DNA of 64,000 nt, taken from the NCBI GenBank assembly GCA_038748365.1, contig JBCDIZ010000009.1:62001-126000 (forward strand), in the 5' to 3' direction. The position numbers and the translations under genes are program-made. Origin of the DNA: Alterisphingorhabdus sp038748365. Lineage in GTDB: Bacteria; Pseudomonadota; Alphaproteobacteria; Sphingomonadales; Sphingomonadaceae. Shown piece by piece: positions 8,329 through 17,949 of this stretch (position 1 is the stretch's first letter; every line of letters begins with the position of its first letter). The notes beneath the pieces were generated by a model. That model saw nothing but the letters and a program-made list of their open reading frames with translations, searched no databases and was not told the DNA's origin.

Positions 8329-9687
8329 CTACCGTAGATACTCAGTGAATTTCTCGCGCCACCAGATCACGTCGGTTTTTTCCATGATATCCATCATCGC
8401 GCGCCAGCGGCGTTGGCGTTCCTGCAGCGGCATGGCGAGCGCGGTGCTGATCGCGTCGGAAAGCTCTTCGGCGGAATAGGGATTGACCAGCAGAGCCTCG
8501 GTCAACTGCAATGATGCTCCGGCAAAGCGTGACAGGATCAATACGCCTGGGTCGTCCGGGTCCTGCGCCACGACAAACTCTTTGGCGACCAGATTCATGC
8601 CATCGCGCAATGGCGTCACCAAAGCCGCCTTGGCCGCGCGATAAATGCCAGCCAGCTCGGCGCGCGGATAGCCGCGATTGGCATAGCGGACAGGGGTCCA
8701 GTCAACATGAGCAAAAGCGCCGTTGATCCGTCCGGTTTGGGCATCCAGCGCGGCGCGTATCTCCTGATAGCTCTCCACCTCCCCGCGTGAAGGCGGCGCG
8801 ATCTGCACCATCACCACTTCACGCTGCTGATCAGGATTGTCGGTAAAGAACCGCTCCAACCCATTGAACCGCTCTTCCAATCCCTTGGAATAGTCGAGCC
8901 GGTCAACGCCTACGATCAGTTTGCGATCCTGCAGGCTGGCGCGCATTTTACTGTGTGCTTTGTCAGCGTCTGCGGACTGGCTGGCGGCAAGAAATTCGGT
9001 GTGATCAAGGCCAATCGGGCAGGCGATGGCCTTTAGCGTCAAATCGTCATAGCTGATCGTTTCGCCGTCAATGTTTGCACCCAGTTCTTTCTCGCAATAA
9101 TGGCGAAAGCTCTCGAGCCATTCCTCGGACTGAAAGCCGACTACATCATAGGCGAACAGCGATTCCACCAGTCGCTCATGATAAGGCAATGCCACCAGCA
9201 GCCGCGTTGGCGGCCAGGGGGTGTGCAGGAAAAAACCGATCTTGTTCTTGCAGTCCAGCTTGCGCAGCCGGTATCCCAAAGGGATGAGATGATAATCATG
9301 CACCCACACCGCGTCATCGGGTTCGATCAGCGGCAGGACGGTATCGGCAAAGCGGTTATTTACCCGCTCATAGCCCTCGCCAAAGCTGCGCTCATATTCC
9401 GCGAGATCAATGCGATAGTGGAATAGCGGCCAAAGCGTGCGGTTGGCAAAGCCGTTATAATATTCATCGACATCCTGCTCATCGAGATCAATCGTTGCGG
9501 TGCGCACACCGCCATGTTCCTCAATATTGAGATGACCGGTGAACTGCTCGACGCGCTGGCCCGACCAGCCAAACCACAGGCCATTATTCTGTCGCAAGGC
9601 AGAGTTGAGCGCCACCGCCAGCCCGCCTTGGGCGCCACCCTGTTTCCATTTGGAAACCCGGTTGGAGATGACGACCAATCGGCTCAT
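8329..9687 (-). CDS. otsA: Trehalose-6-phosphate synthase OtsA (GT20)
   Basis: OtsA joins UDP-glucose and glucose-6-phosphate into trehalose-6-phosphate. The 452-aa sequence has the family hallmarks in order: VVISNRV, GGLAVAL (glucose-6-phosphate loop), WVHDYHLIPL, GFFLHTPWPP, VDRLDYSKGL, and RDGMNLVAKEFV near the C-terminus. It is the last gene of the ggt-otsB-GH15-otsA operon and starts 13 bp after the GH15 stop. It converges tail-to-tail with the LysR gene with only three bases between stops. The expected role is osmoprotectant synthesis. Confidence 0.96.
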   Translation of the reverse strand: MSRLVVISNRVSKWKQGGAQGGLAVALNSALRQNNGLWFGWSGQRVEQFTGHLNIEEHGGVRTATIDLDEQDVDEYYNGFANRTLWPLFHYRIDLAEYERSFGEGYERVNNRFADTVLPLIEPDDAVWVHDYHLIPLGYRLRKLDCKNKIGFFLHTPWPPTRLLVALPYHERLVESLFAYDVVGFQSEEWLESFRHYCEKELGANIDGETISYDDLTLKAIACPIGLDHTEFLAASQSADADKAHSKMRASLQDRKLIVGVDRLDYSKGLEERFNGLERFFTDNPDQQREVVMVQIAPPSRGEVESYQEIRAALDAQTGRINGAFAHVDWTPVRYANRGYPRAELAGIYRAAKAALVTPLRDGMNLVAKEFVVAQDPDDPGVLILSRFAGASLQLTEALLVNPYSAEELSDAISTALAMPLQERQRRWRAMMDIMEKTDVIWWREKFTEYLR

Positions 9688-9700
9688 TTCGGTTTTCTGC

Positions 9701-11527
9701 TCATCGCAATTCGCTCCATGGTCGGCTCAACAACACCGCGCAATTGATGATCCCCACCAGCGAATAGGTTTGCGGATAATTGCCCCATAGCTCCCCGGTT
9801 GCCGGGTCGATATCCTCAGACAATAAACCGGCCGCCGTGCGCCGCGCCAGCATTTCCTCAAAAAGATGCCGCGCCTCGGTTTCGCGGCCCGACAGGTGCA
9901 ACGCCTCGATTAGCCAGAAAGTGCAGACATTGAACGCGGTTTGCGGCATGCCGAAATCATCTTCGGCGGCATAGCGCAGCATATGATTGCCGCGCCGCAG
10001 CGCCTCTTCCAGCGTCGTCAATGTACTGCGGAATTTGGGGTCATTGGCGTCGAGAAAGCGCAGATCGAGCAGCTGCAACAGGCTGGCATCGCGGTCATCG
10101 CCGTCAAATGTCGCCGATAATGCCTCGCTTTCCTCATTCCACGCCTGTTTGAGGATCGCGTCTTTCATTGTTGACGCGCGCCGCGCCCAATGTTGTGCCC
10201 GCTCTTCCAGCGCCAGCATATTGGCGACATTGGCTAATCGATCACAGGCGGCCCAGCACATCACCGCAGAATAGGTATGGACATGCTCGCGCGTGCGCAG
10301 CTCCCACAACCCGGCATCTGGCTTGTCATAAACCTCCCAGGCAAGTTCTCCGACCAGCTCCAGCGCTTCGAAATCCTCTTCCCCCGACATGCGCAACAGC
10401 CTGTGGTCCCAGAATGCCTGCGCCGAGGATAGCACGATCTGGCCATAGGCGTCATGCTGGGTCTGGCTATAGGCCTGATTGCCGACGCGCACCGGACCCA
10501 TGCCGCGATAGCCGGGCAAATGCTCAGCCTCAGTCTCGTCGAGCTCGGCATGTCCGAGCACACCATAAAGCGGCTGGATATGGCCGTCGGTGGCATTGTC
10601 GACAATGTTGCGCAGATATTCGAGATAGGATTCGAGCACATCCAGCGCGCCGATCCGGTTCAGCGCCTCAACCGTGTAATAGGCATCGCGGATCCAGCAA
10701 TAGCGATAGTCCCAATTGCGGCCACTATCGGCATGTTCGGGGATGGAGGTGGTCATCGCCGCCACGATCGCGCCGCTATCTTCATGTTGGCAAAGCTTCA
10801 GTGTGATCGCCGAGCGGATGACTTCCTGCTGCCATTCAGCCGGGATTGCCAGCGTACGCACCCAGCGCTGCCAGCTATAGATGGTGTCGGTCATCATCTT
10901 CGAGACGGTCTCGCCGAGCGGGCCGACAAAACTCTCATCCGGGCCAAAGAAGAAATGCAGATTACGCTCAACCCGGAAGCTGTTTTCGACCGAGATATGG
11001 CCTATAGGGGCATCGGTGCTGAGCCGCATATTCATTGCCGCCAGCGGATAGCGGATATGGTTGGAGCCGAAGGAGAGTTTCGGCCTTTCCCGGCCCCAGC
11101 TCGACAGCGGCCGCAGTTTCACCTTGATACGCGGTGACCCTGATACCGGGCGGACGATGCGGGCAAAGGCAGTGGGGCGATAAATCCGCCCACGCTGGGC
11201 GCGGCGGGGGCAGAAATCGAATATGTCAATTGTGCTGCCATTGCTGTCAGTCTTACGCGTGCGCAGCACCGGCGTGTTGCGGATATATTCCTGCTCGATA
11301 GAAACGCAGCCTTCCAGGTCAATGCTCCAGAAACCCTTGGCCTGTTCATCGGCAAAATCATCGGTGTTGAGCAGGGCGCAAAAGGCGGGATCACCATCAA
11401 TACGCGGCAAGCAGCCCCAGATCAGCCGCGCTTCGCTGTCGATCAGCGCCGAGGCCTGGCAATTGCCAATCGGCCATAGCTCCAGATTGCGTTGTTGCAT
11501 GGCATTGGGCGCGGTTGCTGCGCTCAC
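9701..11527 (-). CDS. GH15 glucoamylase/trehalase-like glycoside hydrolase
   Basis: This 608-aa cytoplasmic protein has the bacterial GH15 layout: an N-terminal beta domain and a catalytic (alpha/alpha)6 barrel. NWDYRYCWIRDA marks the active site, and GLLSEDIDP near the C-terminus holds the expected catalytic Glu. No signal peptide is present. GH15 proteins beside otsA/otsB act either as trehalases or as maltodextrin/glucoamylase enzymes; the context favours trehalose turnover but the sequence alone does not decide. The GTG at 11527 has AGGGGA seven bases upstream and overlaps the otsB stop by four bases, which indicates translational coupling. Confidence 0.88.
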   Translation of the reverse strand: MSAATAPNAMQQRNLELWPIGNCQASALIDSEARLIWGCLPRIDGDPAFCALLNTDDFADEQAKGFWSIDLEGCVSIEQEYIRNTPVLRTRKTDSNGSTIDIFDFCPRRAQRGRIYRPTAFARIVRPVSGSPRIKVKLRPLSSWGRERPKLSFGSNHIRYPLAAMNMRLSTDAPIGHISVENSFRVERNLHFFFGPDESFVGPLGETVSKMMTDTIYSWQRWVRTLAIPAEWQQEVIRSAITLKLCQHEDSGAIVAAMTTSIPEHADSGRNWDYRYCWIRDAYYTVEALNRIGALDVLESYLEYLRNIVDNATDGHIQPLYGVLGHAELDETEAEHLPGYRGMGPVRVGNQAYSQTQHDAYGQIVLSSAQAFWDHRLLRMSGEEDFEALELVGELAWEVYDKPDAGLWELRTREHVHTYSAVMCWAACDRLANVANMLALEERAQHWARRASTMKDAILKQAWNEESEALSATFDGDDRDASLLQLLDLRFLDANDPKFRSTLTTLEEALRRGNHMLRYAAEDDFGMPQTAFNVCTFWLIEALHLSGRETEARHLFEEMLARRTAAGLLSEDIDPATGELWGNYPQTYSLVGIINCAVLLSRPWSELR

Positions 11528-12279
11528 AAATGTGTCCCCTGTTCTGCATCTGCGGCAAACGCCATGAGATAATCGTGCACGGCGTCTACATCTTCTAAGC
11601 CATAGCTTGCATGGCTTTGGTCTGAAACGCCAACTTTAATTCCAAAGCCGCCCAAAGCTGTAGCGGCGCGAAAGCCATCTTCATCGGTGACATCATCGCC
11701 GATAAACACCGGACGTCCCAAGCTAAAAGGCTCCTGCTGCATTAAGGTGGTGAGCGCCACGCCCTTATCGGCATTATCGGCGCGCATTTCATAAAGCATC
11801 TTGCCCGGATGGACAGACAGGCCAAAGCGCGCGGCCATATCATAGGCCTGCTCCTTACAGGTTTCGGCCAGTTGCGGCGCCAGCCGATAGTGCAGCCCGA
11901 TACCCAATGCCTTTTGCTCGATCAGCACGCCTTCATGCTGTGCCGCAAAGTCATGCAGCTTAGCTTGAGCCTGCTCCAAACCCTCGTTTCGCAACGGCGC
12001 TGCAACAGGCCGGCCGGGCAGGGCGATTTCTGCACCATGGCTGCCAGAAAGGGTGATAGTATCAAGGCCAAACTTGCCTCTCAGGCCCGCCACATCGCGC
12101 CCGGAGATAATCGCCACTCGGCCCTGCAGAGCATGGCTCAGCTTGGCCAATAGCGCTCTGGCTCTCGGCGGCACCACTACCGCATCGGGTGTCTCGGCCA
12201 GCGCTACCAATGTCCCGTCAAAATCGAGAAACAAAGATGCCCCATGAAGCAGATTATGCGGTGGCTGCACTAATCGCAT
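11524..12279 (-). CDS. otsB: Trehalose-6-phosphate phosphatase OtsB
   Basis: OtsB is a HAD-superfamily phosphatase that completes trehalose synthesis. Visible motifs are LFLDFDGTL with the nucleophilic Asp, IISGRD (motif II region), a Lys-containing middle segment around KGVAL, and FIGDDVTDEDGF with the metal-binding Asp pair. The ATG at 12279 gives 251 aa. A TTG at 12315 overlaps the ggt stop and would add twelve residues, and coupling to ggt makes it a serious alternative. It lies between ggt and the GH15 gene, with a 4-nt overlap to the latter. Confidence 0.93.
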   Translation of the reverse strand: MRLVQPPHNLLHGASLFLDFDGTLVALAETPDAVVVPPRARALLAKLSHALQGRVAIISGRDVAGLRGKFGLDTITLSGSHGAEIALPGRPVAAPLRNEGLEQAQAKLHDFAAQHEGVLIEQKALGIGLHYRLAPQLAETCKEQAYDMAARFGLSVHPGKMLYEMRADNADKGVALTTLMQQEPFSLGRPVFIGDDVTDEDGFRAATALGGFGIKVGVSDQSHASYGLEDVDAVHDYLMAFAADAEQGTHL

Positions 12280-12311
12280 GCAATCGATACTCTGCCCGGC
12301 TATCGCGCCGT

Positions 12312-14105
12312 TCAATAACCCAGCGCCTGCCCGTCTTTGCGCATCTCGGTCGCACCATGATAGACGCCGCTTTCCGGGTCGCGGATAATCGCCTGATAGC
12401 CGCCGAACATCACGCCGTTGCTAACCACATTGACATTATGCCCCATGGCTTTCAGCCGCGCGATGGTTGCTTCTGAAATACCCGGCTCAACATTGAGTGT
12501 GCCCAGCAGATCGGCATCTCGTGTATTCAGCACGTCAGTAGGCGCGCGCCCACCGTCATGGTTGAGCCGTGCCGCATCACCCGCTTCCTGCAGGTTCATG
12601 CCATAATCGACAATATTGACCATCACCTGCACATGCCCCTGTGGCTGCATGCCGCCGCCCATCAGGCCGAAGGACATATAGGGCTGGCCATCCTTTTTCA
12701 TAAAGGCCGGAATAATCGTCTGAAACGGCCGTTTCCCTGGCGCATAGACATTGGGGTGATCGGGATCGAGCGAATAGAGCTCGCCACGATCCTGAAACAT
12801 AAAGCCCAGCCCATCGGGCGTGAGGCCACTGCCCATGCCGCGATAATTGGACTGGATCAGTGAGACCATCATGCCGTTCTTGTCGGCGACGGTGAGATAA
12901 GTGGTGTCACCTTCGCCTTCCAACTTGGGCTCACCGGGGCCAAAGGCGGGCGAAGCCTTTTTTGGGTCGATCAGGGCAAAACGTTCGCGGCCATATTCAT
13001 CGCTTAACAGCCAATCCAGAGGCGCAGGCGACATATCCGGGTCGGCATAGAAGCGCGCGACATCCTCAAAGGCGAGCCGCTTGGCCTCGGTAATATAATG
13101 CAGCACCTCGGCGCTGCCGCGCGGATATTGCGCGAGATCGATATTTTTGAGGATGTTGGCCATTTGCAGCGCGGCAAAACCCTGCGAATTGGGTGGTAGT
13201 TCGCATAGTTCAAACCCCTTGCGATAACTGACGCAACCCGGCTCCACCCATTTGCTGCTATGCGCGGCAAAATCCTCATAGCGCAGATTGCCGCCAACAC
13301 GGCGCATATAAGCATCCATTGTCCGGGCAATTTCGCCTTTATAAAAAGCATCGCGCCCGCCTTCTGCAATCAGGCTCAGGGTCTTGCCAAGATCGGGGTT
13401 TTTGAAAATCTCGCCGGCCTTGGGCGCGCCATTGGCGAACCAGGTGGCGCGGGCGTTGGAAAAGTCACCGATCATTGCCTCATTGCGCTCAAAAGCGCGC
13501 AAATTGCGGCTGAAATAATAGGCGATCACCGGCGATACCGGATGGCCCTCATTGGCATAGCCAATCGCGGGGGCGAGGATGTCCGCCATGGGCAGCTTGC
13601 CGAATTTGCCATGCAGTTCAAACCAGCCATCCACCGTGCCCGGCACGGTGATCGGTAGCGGCCCCAGCGGAGGGATACTGGTCCGCCCGCCCAGCTGGTC
13701 GATAAATTCGGCATAGGATGTACCCATCGCGCTTTTGCCTGAGCCGTTCAGACCGTAGAGCTTTTGCGTCTTCGGGTCCCAGATAATAGCAAACAGATCG
13801 CCGCCAATGCCATTGCCTGTCGGCTCCATCAGCCCCAGCGCCGCATTGGCGGCAATCGCCGCATCCACCGCGCTGCCGCCTTTTTTGAGGATATCTATCG
13901 CAATCTGACTGGCTAGCGGATGCGCGGTCGCGGCGATGCCATGTTCGGCATAGACCGGGCTGCGCGACCAACTTTGCCCTACTGGCCGTCCCCCGGCCCC
14001 TATCTCCAGCTTCGGTTCTGCGTCGCTCGCCTTTTCCTCCTGCGCAGCGGCAGGCGTGGACAACAGAGAAAAGGCGCAGAGAAGAGGCAGAAGAGAGAGA
14101 CGCAT
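12312..14105 (-). CDS. ggt: Gamma-glutamyltransferase, periplasmic
   Basis: The 597-aa precursor opens at an ATG (14105) with AGGA ten bases upstream and a clean signal peptide ending STPAAAQ. It is an Ntn-hydrolase: the large-subunit part has EPTGNGIGGDLFA, and autocleavage would occur before the catalytic Thr in GDTTYLTVAD near residue 401. YRGMGSG and FGLMGGGMQPQGH follow in the small subunit. It hydrolyses or transfers gamma-glutamyl groups of glutathione and related peptides. It is first in an operon with the trehalose genes, an odd but compact pairing. A further in-frame start 57 bases upstream lacks signal character. Confidence 0.94.
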   Translation of the reverse strand: MRLSLLPLLCAFSLLSTPAAAQEEKASDAEPKLEIGAGGRPVGQSWSRSPVYAEHGIAATAHPLASQIAIDILKKGGSAVDAAIAANAALGLMEPTGNGIGGDLFAIIWDPKTQKLYGLNGSGKSAMGTSYAEFIDQLGGRTSIPPLGPLPITVPGTVDGWFELHGKFGKLPMADILAPAIGYANEGHPVSPVIAYYFSRNLRAFERNEAMIGDFSNARATWFANGAPKAGEIFKNPDLGKTLSLIAEGGRDAFYKGEIARTMDAYMRRVGGNLRYEDFAAHSSKWVEPGCVSYRKGFELCELPPNSQGFAALQMANILKNIDLAQYPRGSAEVLHYITEAKRLAFEDVARFYADPDMSPAPLDWLLSDEYGRERFALIDPKKASPAFGPGEPKLEGEGDTTYLTVADKNGMMVSLIQSNYRGMGSGLTPDGLGFMFQDRGELYSLDPDHPNVYAPGKRPFQTIIPAFMKKDGQPYMSFGLMGGGMQPQGHVQVMVNIVDYGMNLQEAGDAARLNHDGGRAPTDVLNTRDADLLGTLNVEPGISEATIARLKAMGHNVNVVSNGVMFGGYQAIIRDPESGVYHGATEMRKDGQALGY

Positions 14106-14242
14106 ATCGCTATCATCCTGAAAGCTGTGAGATAAGAACCGCAGTACCCTAGCCCATTCCATCCGCTTGCCAAGGCCTTATTGCCGCTCTGACAACAGCG
14201 CTTGATCTTTACAGCTGTCCAGAAAATTGTACGCTTGCTTTG

Positions 14243-14950
14243 ATGCATCCGTTCGAGTTTCTTGTCGTGCTGCATGTCATTGCAGGCACAATTGGCCTGA
14301 TTTCTTTTTGGGTGCCGATCATCGCGCGCAAAGGCGCCAAGCCGCATCGCAAATGGGGGCGCATTGCCTGCTATGCTTTTATGGCTGCCGGGGCGTTGGC
14401 GATCGCCATGGCATTGCTCTCACTTTATGGCCCTGAAGAGCGTATCCCCTCAATTACCGACAGAGAATTGTTTGCCGGGCTGTTCGGCTGGTTCATGCTC
14501 TATCTTGGCCTGCTCACCATCGGTTTTGCCGATTATGGCCTGGCGGTGGTGAAGCATGGCCGCAAACGCATCGCATTGCGCGCGCTGCGCTACCAGCTGG
14601 TGATGTTGGCGGTCATCCTTTCGGGCATATGGTGTGCCTATTTTGGCTTTCGTGTCGAGCATCCGCTGATGGTCCTCGTCGCCGCTGTCGGCCTTGTCGC
14701 CATGGCATTGCAACTCCGCTTTGTCTGGCGCAGCAGCAAACCTCCGGCCACCGCCTATATAGGCGAGCACTTCCGCGCCCTGCTGGGCATGGGCATTTCG
14801 GCTTATACGGCTTTTCTCTCGGTCGGGCTGATCCGCCTGATCCCGGAACAAGTATTCAATCCACTGATCTGGACCGGGCCCAGCATTATCGGTGTCGCAC
14901 TGATTATCTATTTCACTATCCAGGCAAACCAGAAACGCGGCGCCCGCTAA
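14243..14950 (+). CDS. Polytopic membrane protein (DUF2306-like)
   Basis: The 235-aa protein has about seven hydrophobic spans, from FLVVLHVIAGTIGLISFWVPII at the N-terminus to IIGVALIIYFTI near the C-terminus, with short polar loops. The opening H-x-x-x-G helix followed by GAKPHRKWGRI resembles DUF2306-type predicted membrane proteins, in which conserved histidines could bind haem or metal; this is family resemblance only. The ATG at 14243 directly follows an in-frame TTG. It is plus strand, 68 bp before ndh, and could share its transcript. No function can be assigned. Confidence 0.7.
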   Translation: MHPFEFLVVLHVIAGTIGLISFWVPIIARKGAKPHRKWGRIACYAFMAAGALAIAMALLSLYGPEERIPSITDRELFAGLFGWFMLYLGLLTIGFADYGLAVVKHGRKRIALRALRYQLVMLAVILSGIWCAYFGFRVEHPLMVLVAAVGLVAMALQLRFVWRSSKPPATAYIGEHFRALLGMGISAYTAFLSVGLIRLIPEQVFNPLIWTGPSIIGVALIIYFTIQANQKRGAR

Positions 14951-15018
14951 TTCAGCCTTTGGAACAAACCTGCCCATAATGCGCTGTTATCCTGAGCTGG
15001 CAAAGCCAAAGGGGACAG

Positions 15019-16332
15019 ATGAGCAAGCGCAAAACACAGATTGTCGTCGTCGGTGGCGGCGCTGGCGGGCTGGAATTAGTGCGTAAGCTAGGCTCCAGAT
15101 ATGGCCGCAAAGACCATGATATCATCCTCGTCGACTGCAACCTTACTCATGTCTGGAAGCCATTACTGCATGAGGTCGCCGCCGGATCGCTCGATGCCAA
15201 TATGGACGAGGTCGGCTATGGCGGCCATGCGGTGCGTTGGGGCTATCGCTTCTTCCATGGCGCGCTGGAAAAGATCGATCGCGATAAACAGCAAATCATC
15301 ACTTCGCCGCTGCTCGATGACAAAGGCGAGGAGATTATCGGCCGCCATGTCATCCGTTATGATTATCTGGTGCTGGCCTTTGGCGGCATTTCCAATGATT
15401 TTGGTGTGCCGGGCGTTCGCGAGCATTCCCATTTTCTTGAGCATCGCGGCCATGCCGACGGATTTCGGCAGCGGTTGCTCAATGCCTGTCTGCGCGCCAA
15501 TCATGCGCACCAGACGGGCAAGGGCGATGCCGATGTGCGCATCTGCATTATCGGCGCTGGAGCCACCGGCGTGGAACTGGCCGCCGAATTATATAATGCC
15601 GCCAGTTCGTTGCGCACTTACGGTTTGGAAGTGTTTGATGAAGACAAGCTCAAGGTGACGTTGCTTGAAGCCGGACCGCGCATATTGCCCCAGCTTGATG
15701 AAGACCTGGCCGGGACAGCGCATCATGAGCTGGAGCGGCTGGGCGTTGAGGTGCAACCGTCGACCCAGGTAACCGCTGTGCATGCCGATCATGTTGAGAC
15801 CAAATCGGGCGATCGCATAGAAGCCGATCTGATTGTCTGGGCCGCTGGCATCAAAGGGTCGGATGGCGTTGCGCAAATGAGCGACCTGGAACTCAACCGG
15901 CTGGACCAGTTTATCGTGCGCCCGACATTGCAGACGACAAAGGACGACCGGATATTCGCCCTAGGCGATTGCGCCTCGTGCCTTTTACCGGGCGATGAAA
16001 AACCGATCCCGCCCCGCGCCCAGTCGGCGCATCAGATGGCCAGCCTGGTGTTCGACAATCTGGTCCGCGCGCAACAGAGCAAGCCGTTAAAGGACTTTGT
16101 CTATCGCGACCGCGGGTCATTGGTTTCCTTAAGCCGCTTTTCCGCATTGGGCAGCCTGATGGGCAATCTCGTCGGCGGCCGTATGGCGATAGAGGGTCGT
16201 CTCGCGCGTTGGGCCTATCAATCGCTCTACCGCCTGCATCTGCTGGCGATTCATGGCTATGTGCGCGGCATCATGCTGATCATAATCGGCCGGGTAAACC
16301 AGATCGTCCGACCCAAATTCAAGCTGCATTAG
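15019..16332 (+). CDS. ndh: Type II NADH dehydrogenase (NDH-2)
   Basis: The 437-aa flavoprotein oxidises NADH and reduces quinone at the membrane without pumping protons. The N-terminal FAD fold shows VVVGGGAGGLEL, the NAD fold shows ICIIGAGATGVELAAEL near residue 180, and FALGDCASC is the second FAD motif. PPRAQSAHQMA is the conserved quinone-side region of NDH-2, and the C-terminal amphipathic part would anchor it to the membrane. AGGGGACAG precedes the ATG. The family also contains other disulfide oxidoreductases, but the length and the PPRAQ motif favour NDH-2. Confidence 0.88.
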   Translation: MSKRKTQIVVVGGGAGGLELVRKLGSRYGRKDHDIILVDCNLTHVWKPLLHEVAAGSLDANMDEVGYGGHAVRWGYRFFHGALEKIDRDKQQIITSPLLDDKGEEIIGRHVIRYDYLVLAFGGISNDFGVPGVREHSHFLEHRGHADGFRQRLLNACLRANHAHQTGKGDADVRICIIGAGATGVELAAELYNAASSLRTYGLEVFDEDKLKVTLLEAGPRILPQLDEDLAGTAHHELERLGVEVQPSTQVTAVHADHVETKSGDRIEADLIVWAAGIKGSDGVAQMSDLELNRLDQFIVRPTLQTTKDDRIFALGDCASCLLPGDEKPIPPRAQSAHQMASLVFDNLVRAQQSKPLKDFVYRDRGSLVSLSRFSALGSLMGNLVGGRMAIEGRLARWAYQSLYRLHLLAIHGYVRGIMLIIIGRVNQIVRPKFKLH

Positions 16333-16338
16333 GACAGT

Positions 16339-16354
16339 GTTGGACTTTTCCAAC
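16339..16354 (+). terminator. Short hairpin after ndh
   Basis: GTTGGA and TCCAAC form a perfect 6-bp stem with a CTTT loop, six bases after the ndh stop. There is no T-run behind it, so termination here is only a possibility. Confidence 0.3.
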
Positions 16355-16420
16355 GGATTATCCAACAAAACCAGCTTTGCCTATGCGGCACAGGTGTGAA
16401 CTTAGCATAAATAAAATGAC

Positions 16421-16550
16421 GGTGTTGTCGGTCTAATGTGAACTAGTCTCTGGTAGGCATGAAGCCTACTATCCTCGCCACTTCTCAGGCCATGAGATTT
16501 TGCTACTCCGCTGTGGAATGGATCGGGGTGGTTTAGCTTTTGATTTGGGG
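16421..16550 (-). mobile_element. Decayed IS6-family end (left flank of island)
   Basis: The segment starts GGTGTTGTCGGTCTAA and matches, base by base with scattered differences, the IS6-family end at 36549 (GGTGCTGTCTGTCTAA). On the minus strand it still encodes the transposase tail AE*QNLMA*, where the intact tail reads AEWQSLMA*; the Trp codon has become TAG. Similarity fades beyond about 16550. This is a remnant of the C-terminal end of the element, in the same orientation as the copy at 36.5 kb. The right limit is approximate. Confidence 0.75.
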
Positions 16551-16611
16551 TTTAAAGGAGACCCAATATAAAATCTGCAGTCTGACAAGCCTCAGCTCGC
16601 TTAAGCGCCCT

Positions 16612-17844
16612 CTAGACTCGCTCGATAATCGTGGCGGGTGCCATGCCGCCACCGGTGCACATTGTTGCCATTCCGATATTGAGGTCGCGCCGTTCGAGTT
16701 CATCGAGAAGGGTGCCGAGAATGACAGCTCCGGTTACGCCAATCGGATGTCCCAAAGCGATGGCCCCGCCGTTGACGTTTACAATCTCGGGATCGATATC
16801 GAGGTCGCGCATAAACTTGATCGGGATCGCTGCAAAGGCTTCGTTCACCTCGAACAGGTCGATATCCGAAACAGCCATCCCGGCGCGCTTGAGGCATGCC
16901 TCGGCAGCAGGAGTAGGCGCTGTCAGCATAAGTGTCGGCGAAGCACCGGCATTCGCGCTCATCCGGATCTTCGCTCGTGGTGTCCAGCCTTGCGCCTTTG
17001 CATAGCCGGGGGAAGCCAAGAGTAGCGCAGCAGCACCATCGACTACTCCGGATGAGTTGCCCGCGTGGTGAACGTGATCAATTTCCATGCCGGTATAGAC
17101 AGCTTCAACAAGAGCGCGGAACGTTGAGCCTTGCTCGTCCAGCGGCGTATCAATAATGCGCGGGAAGACCGGTTCAAGTGCCGATAGCCCTTCCATCGTG
17201 GTGGCTGGGCGTGGGTATTCCTCATGGTCGAGAGCAACCGAGCCGTCTTCGTTGTGAACCGAGATTGTTGAGCGATTGAAGCGGCCCTCGTCAATCGCCT
17301 TCGCGGCCCGGACCTGGCTTTCCAGTCCAAGCTTGTCGACGTCTTCGCGGGTGATGCCTTCAAGCGTTGCGATCATGTCCGCCGAGACGCCTTGATGGGG
17401 CTGCGGAACGGCTTTGCGCAGCCGCATATTGTCGCCATCGATGAAGGTATTAACCAGCCCGGAGCTTGCCAGATAGGACATGGATTCTACACCGCCAGCG
17501 ACGACGCAATCCTGCATACCCGACATGATGCCCATCGCTCCCAGATTCACTGCGGTGAGCGCCGACCCGCAAAAGCGATCAAGGGTCACGCCACAGGCGT
17601 TGTCATCCCAGCCAGCATCAAGAACCGCCATCCGCGCGATGCAGCAGGACTGCTTGCCGCGTTGTTCTCCGCATCCAGCAAGCACATCATCAACCTCGGC
17701 AGTGTTTATGGCATTGCGCTGTTGGAGCGCCTTGAGCGTGGAGGAAAACAGAATTTGCGGATGGAGATGCGCGAGCGCACCCTTGCCGGGTTTTCCGATC
17801 CCTCGGAATGTTCTGACGGAGTCAATAATCCAGACCTCTGGCAC
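16612..17844 (-). CDS. Acetyl-CoA acetyltransferase (thiolase)
   Basis: This 410-aa thiolase would cleave a 3-oxoacyl-CoA with CoA in beta-oxidation. The nucleophilic Cys is in LDRFCGSAL near residue 93, the NEAFA loop is present, GGAIALGHPIG supplies the active-site His, and CTGGGMAPATIIERV supplies the second Cys at the C-terminus. It starts at a GTG preceded by GAGAGG. It lies downstream of the SCP2-type thiolase on the same strand (gap about 105 bp), so both probably belong to one operon driven from the dyad promoter at 19.3 kb. It is the first gene inside the left IS6 remnant. Confidence 0.93.
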   Translation of the reverse strand: MPEVWIIDSVRTFRGIGKPGKGALAHLHPQILFSSTLKALQQRNAINTAEVDDVLAGCGEQRGKQSCCIARMAVLDAGWDDNACGVTLDRFCGSALTAVNLGAMGIMSGMQDCVVAGGVESMSYLASSGLVNTFIDGDNMRLRKAVPQPHQGVSADMIATLEGITREDVDKLGLESQVRAAKAIDEGRFNRSTISVHNEDGSVALDHEEYPRPATTMEGLSALEPVFPRIIDTPLDEQGSTFRALVEAVYTGMEIDHVHHAGNSSGVVDGAAALLLASPGYAKAQGWTPRAKIRMSANAGASPTLMLTAPTPAAEACLKRAGMAVSDIDLFEVNEAFAAIPIKFMRDLDIDPEIVNVNGGAIALGHPIGVTGAVILGTLLDELERRDLNIGMATMCTGGGMAPATIIERV

Positions 17845-17949
17845 GCGACCTCTCTGTTGATGTTCGAGTTTTTCGCTACTGGGGGCAGGCGCGGTGATCT
17901 GCGCGCGGTTTTTCCTCCACAGACCTAAGCTGACAGGAGGGAGAACCTG

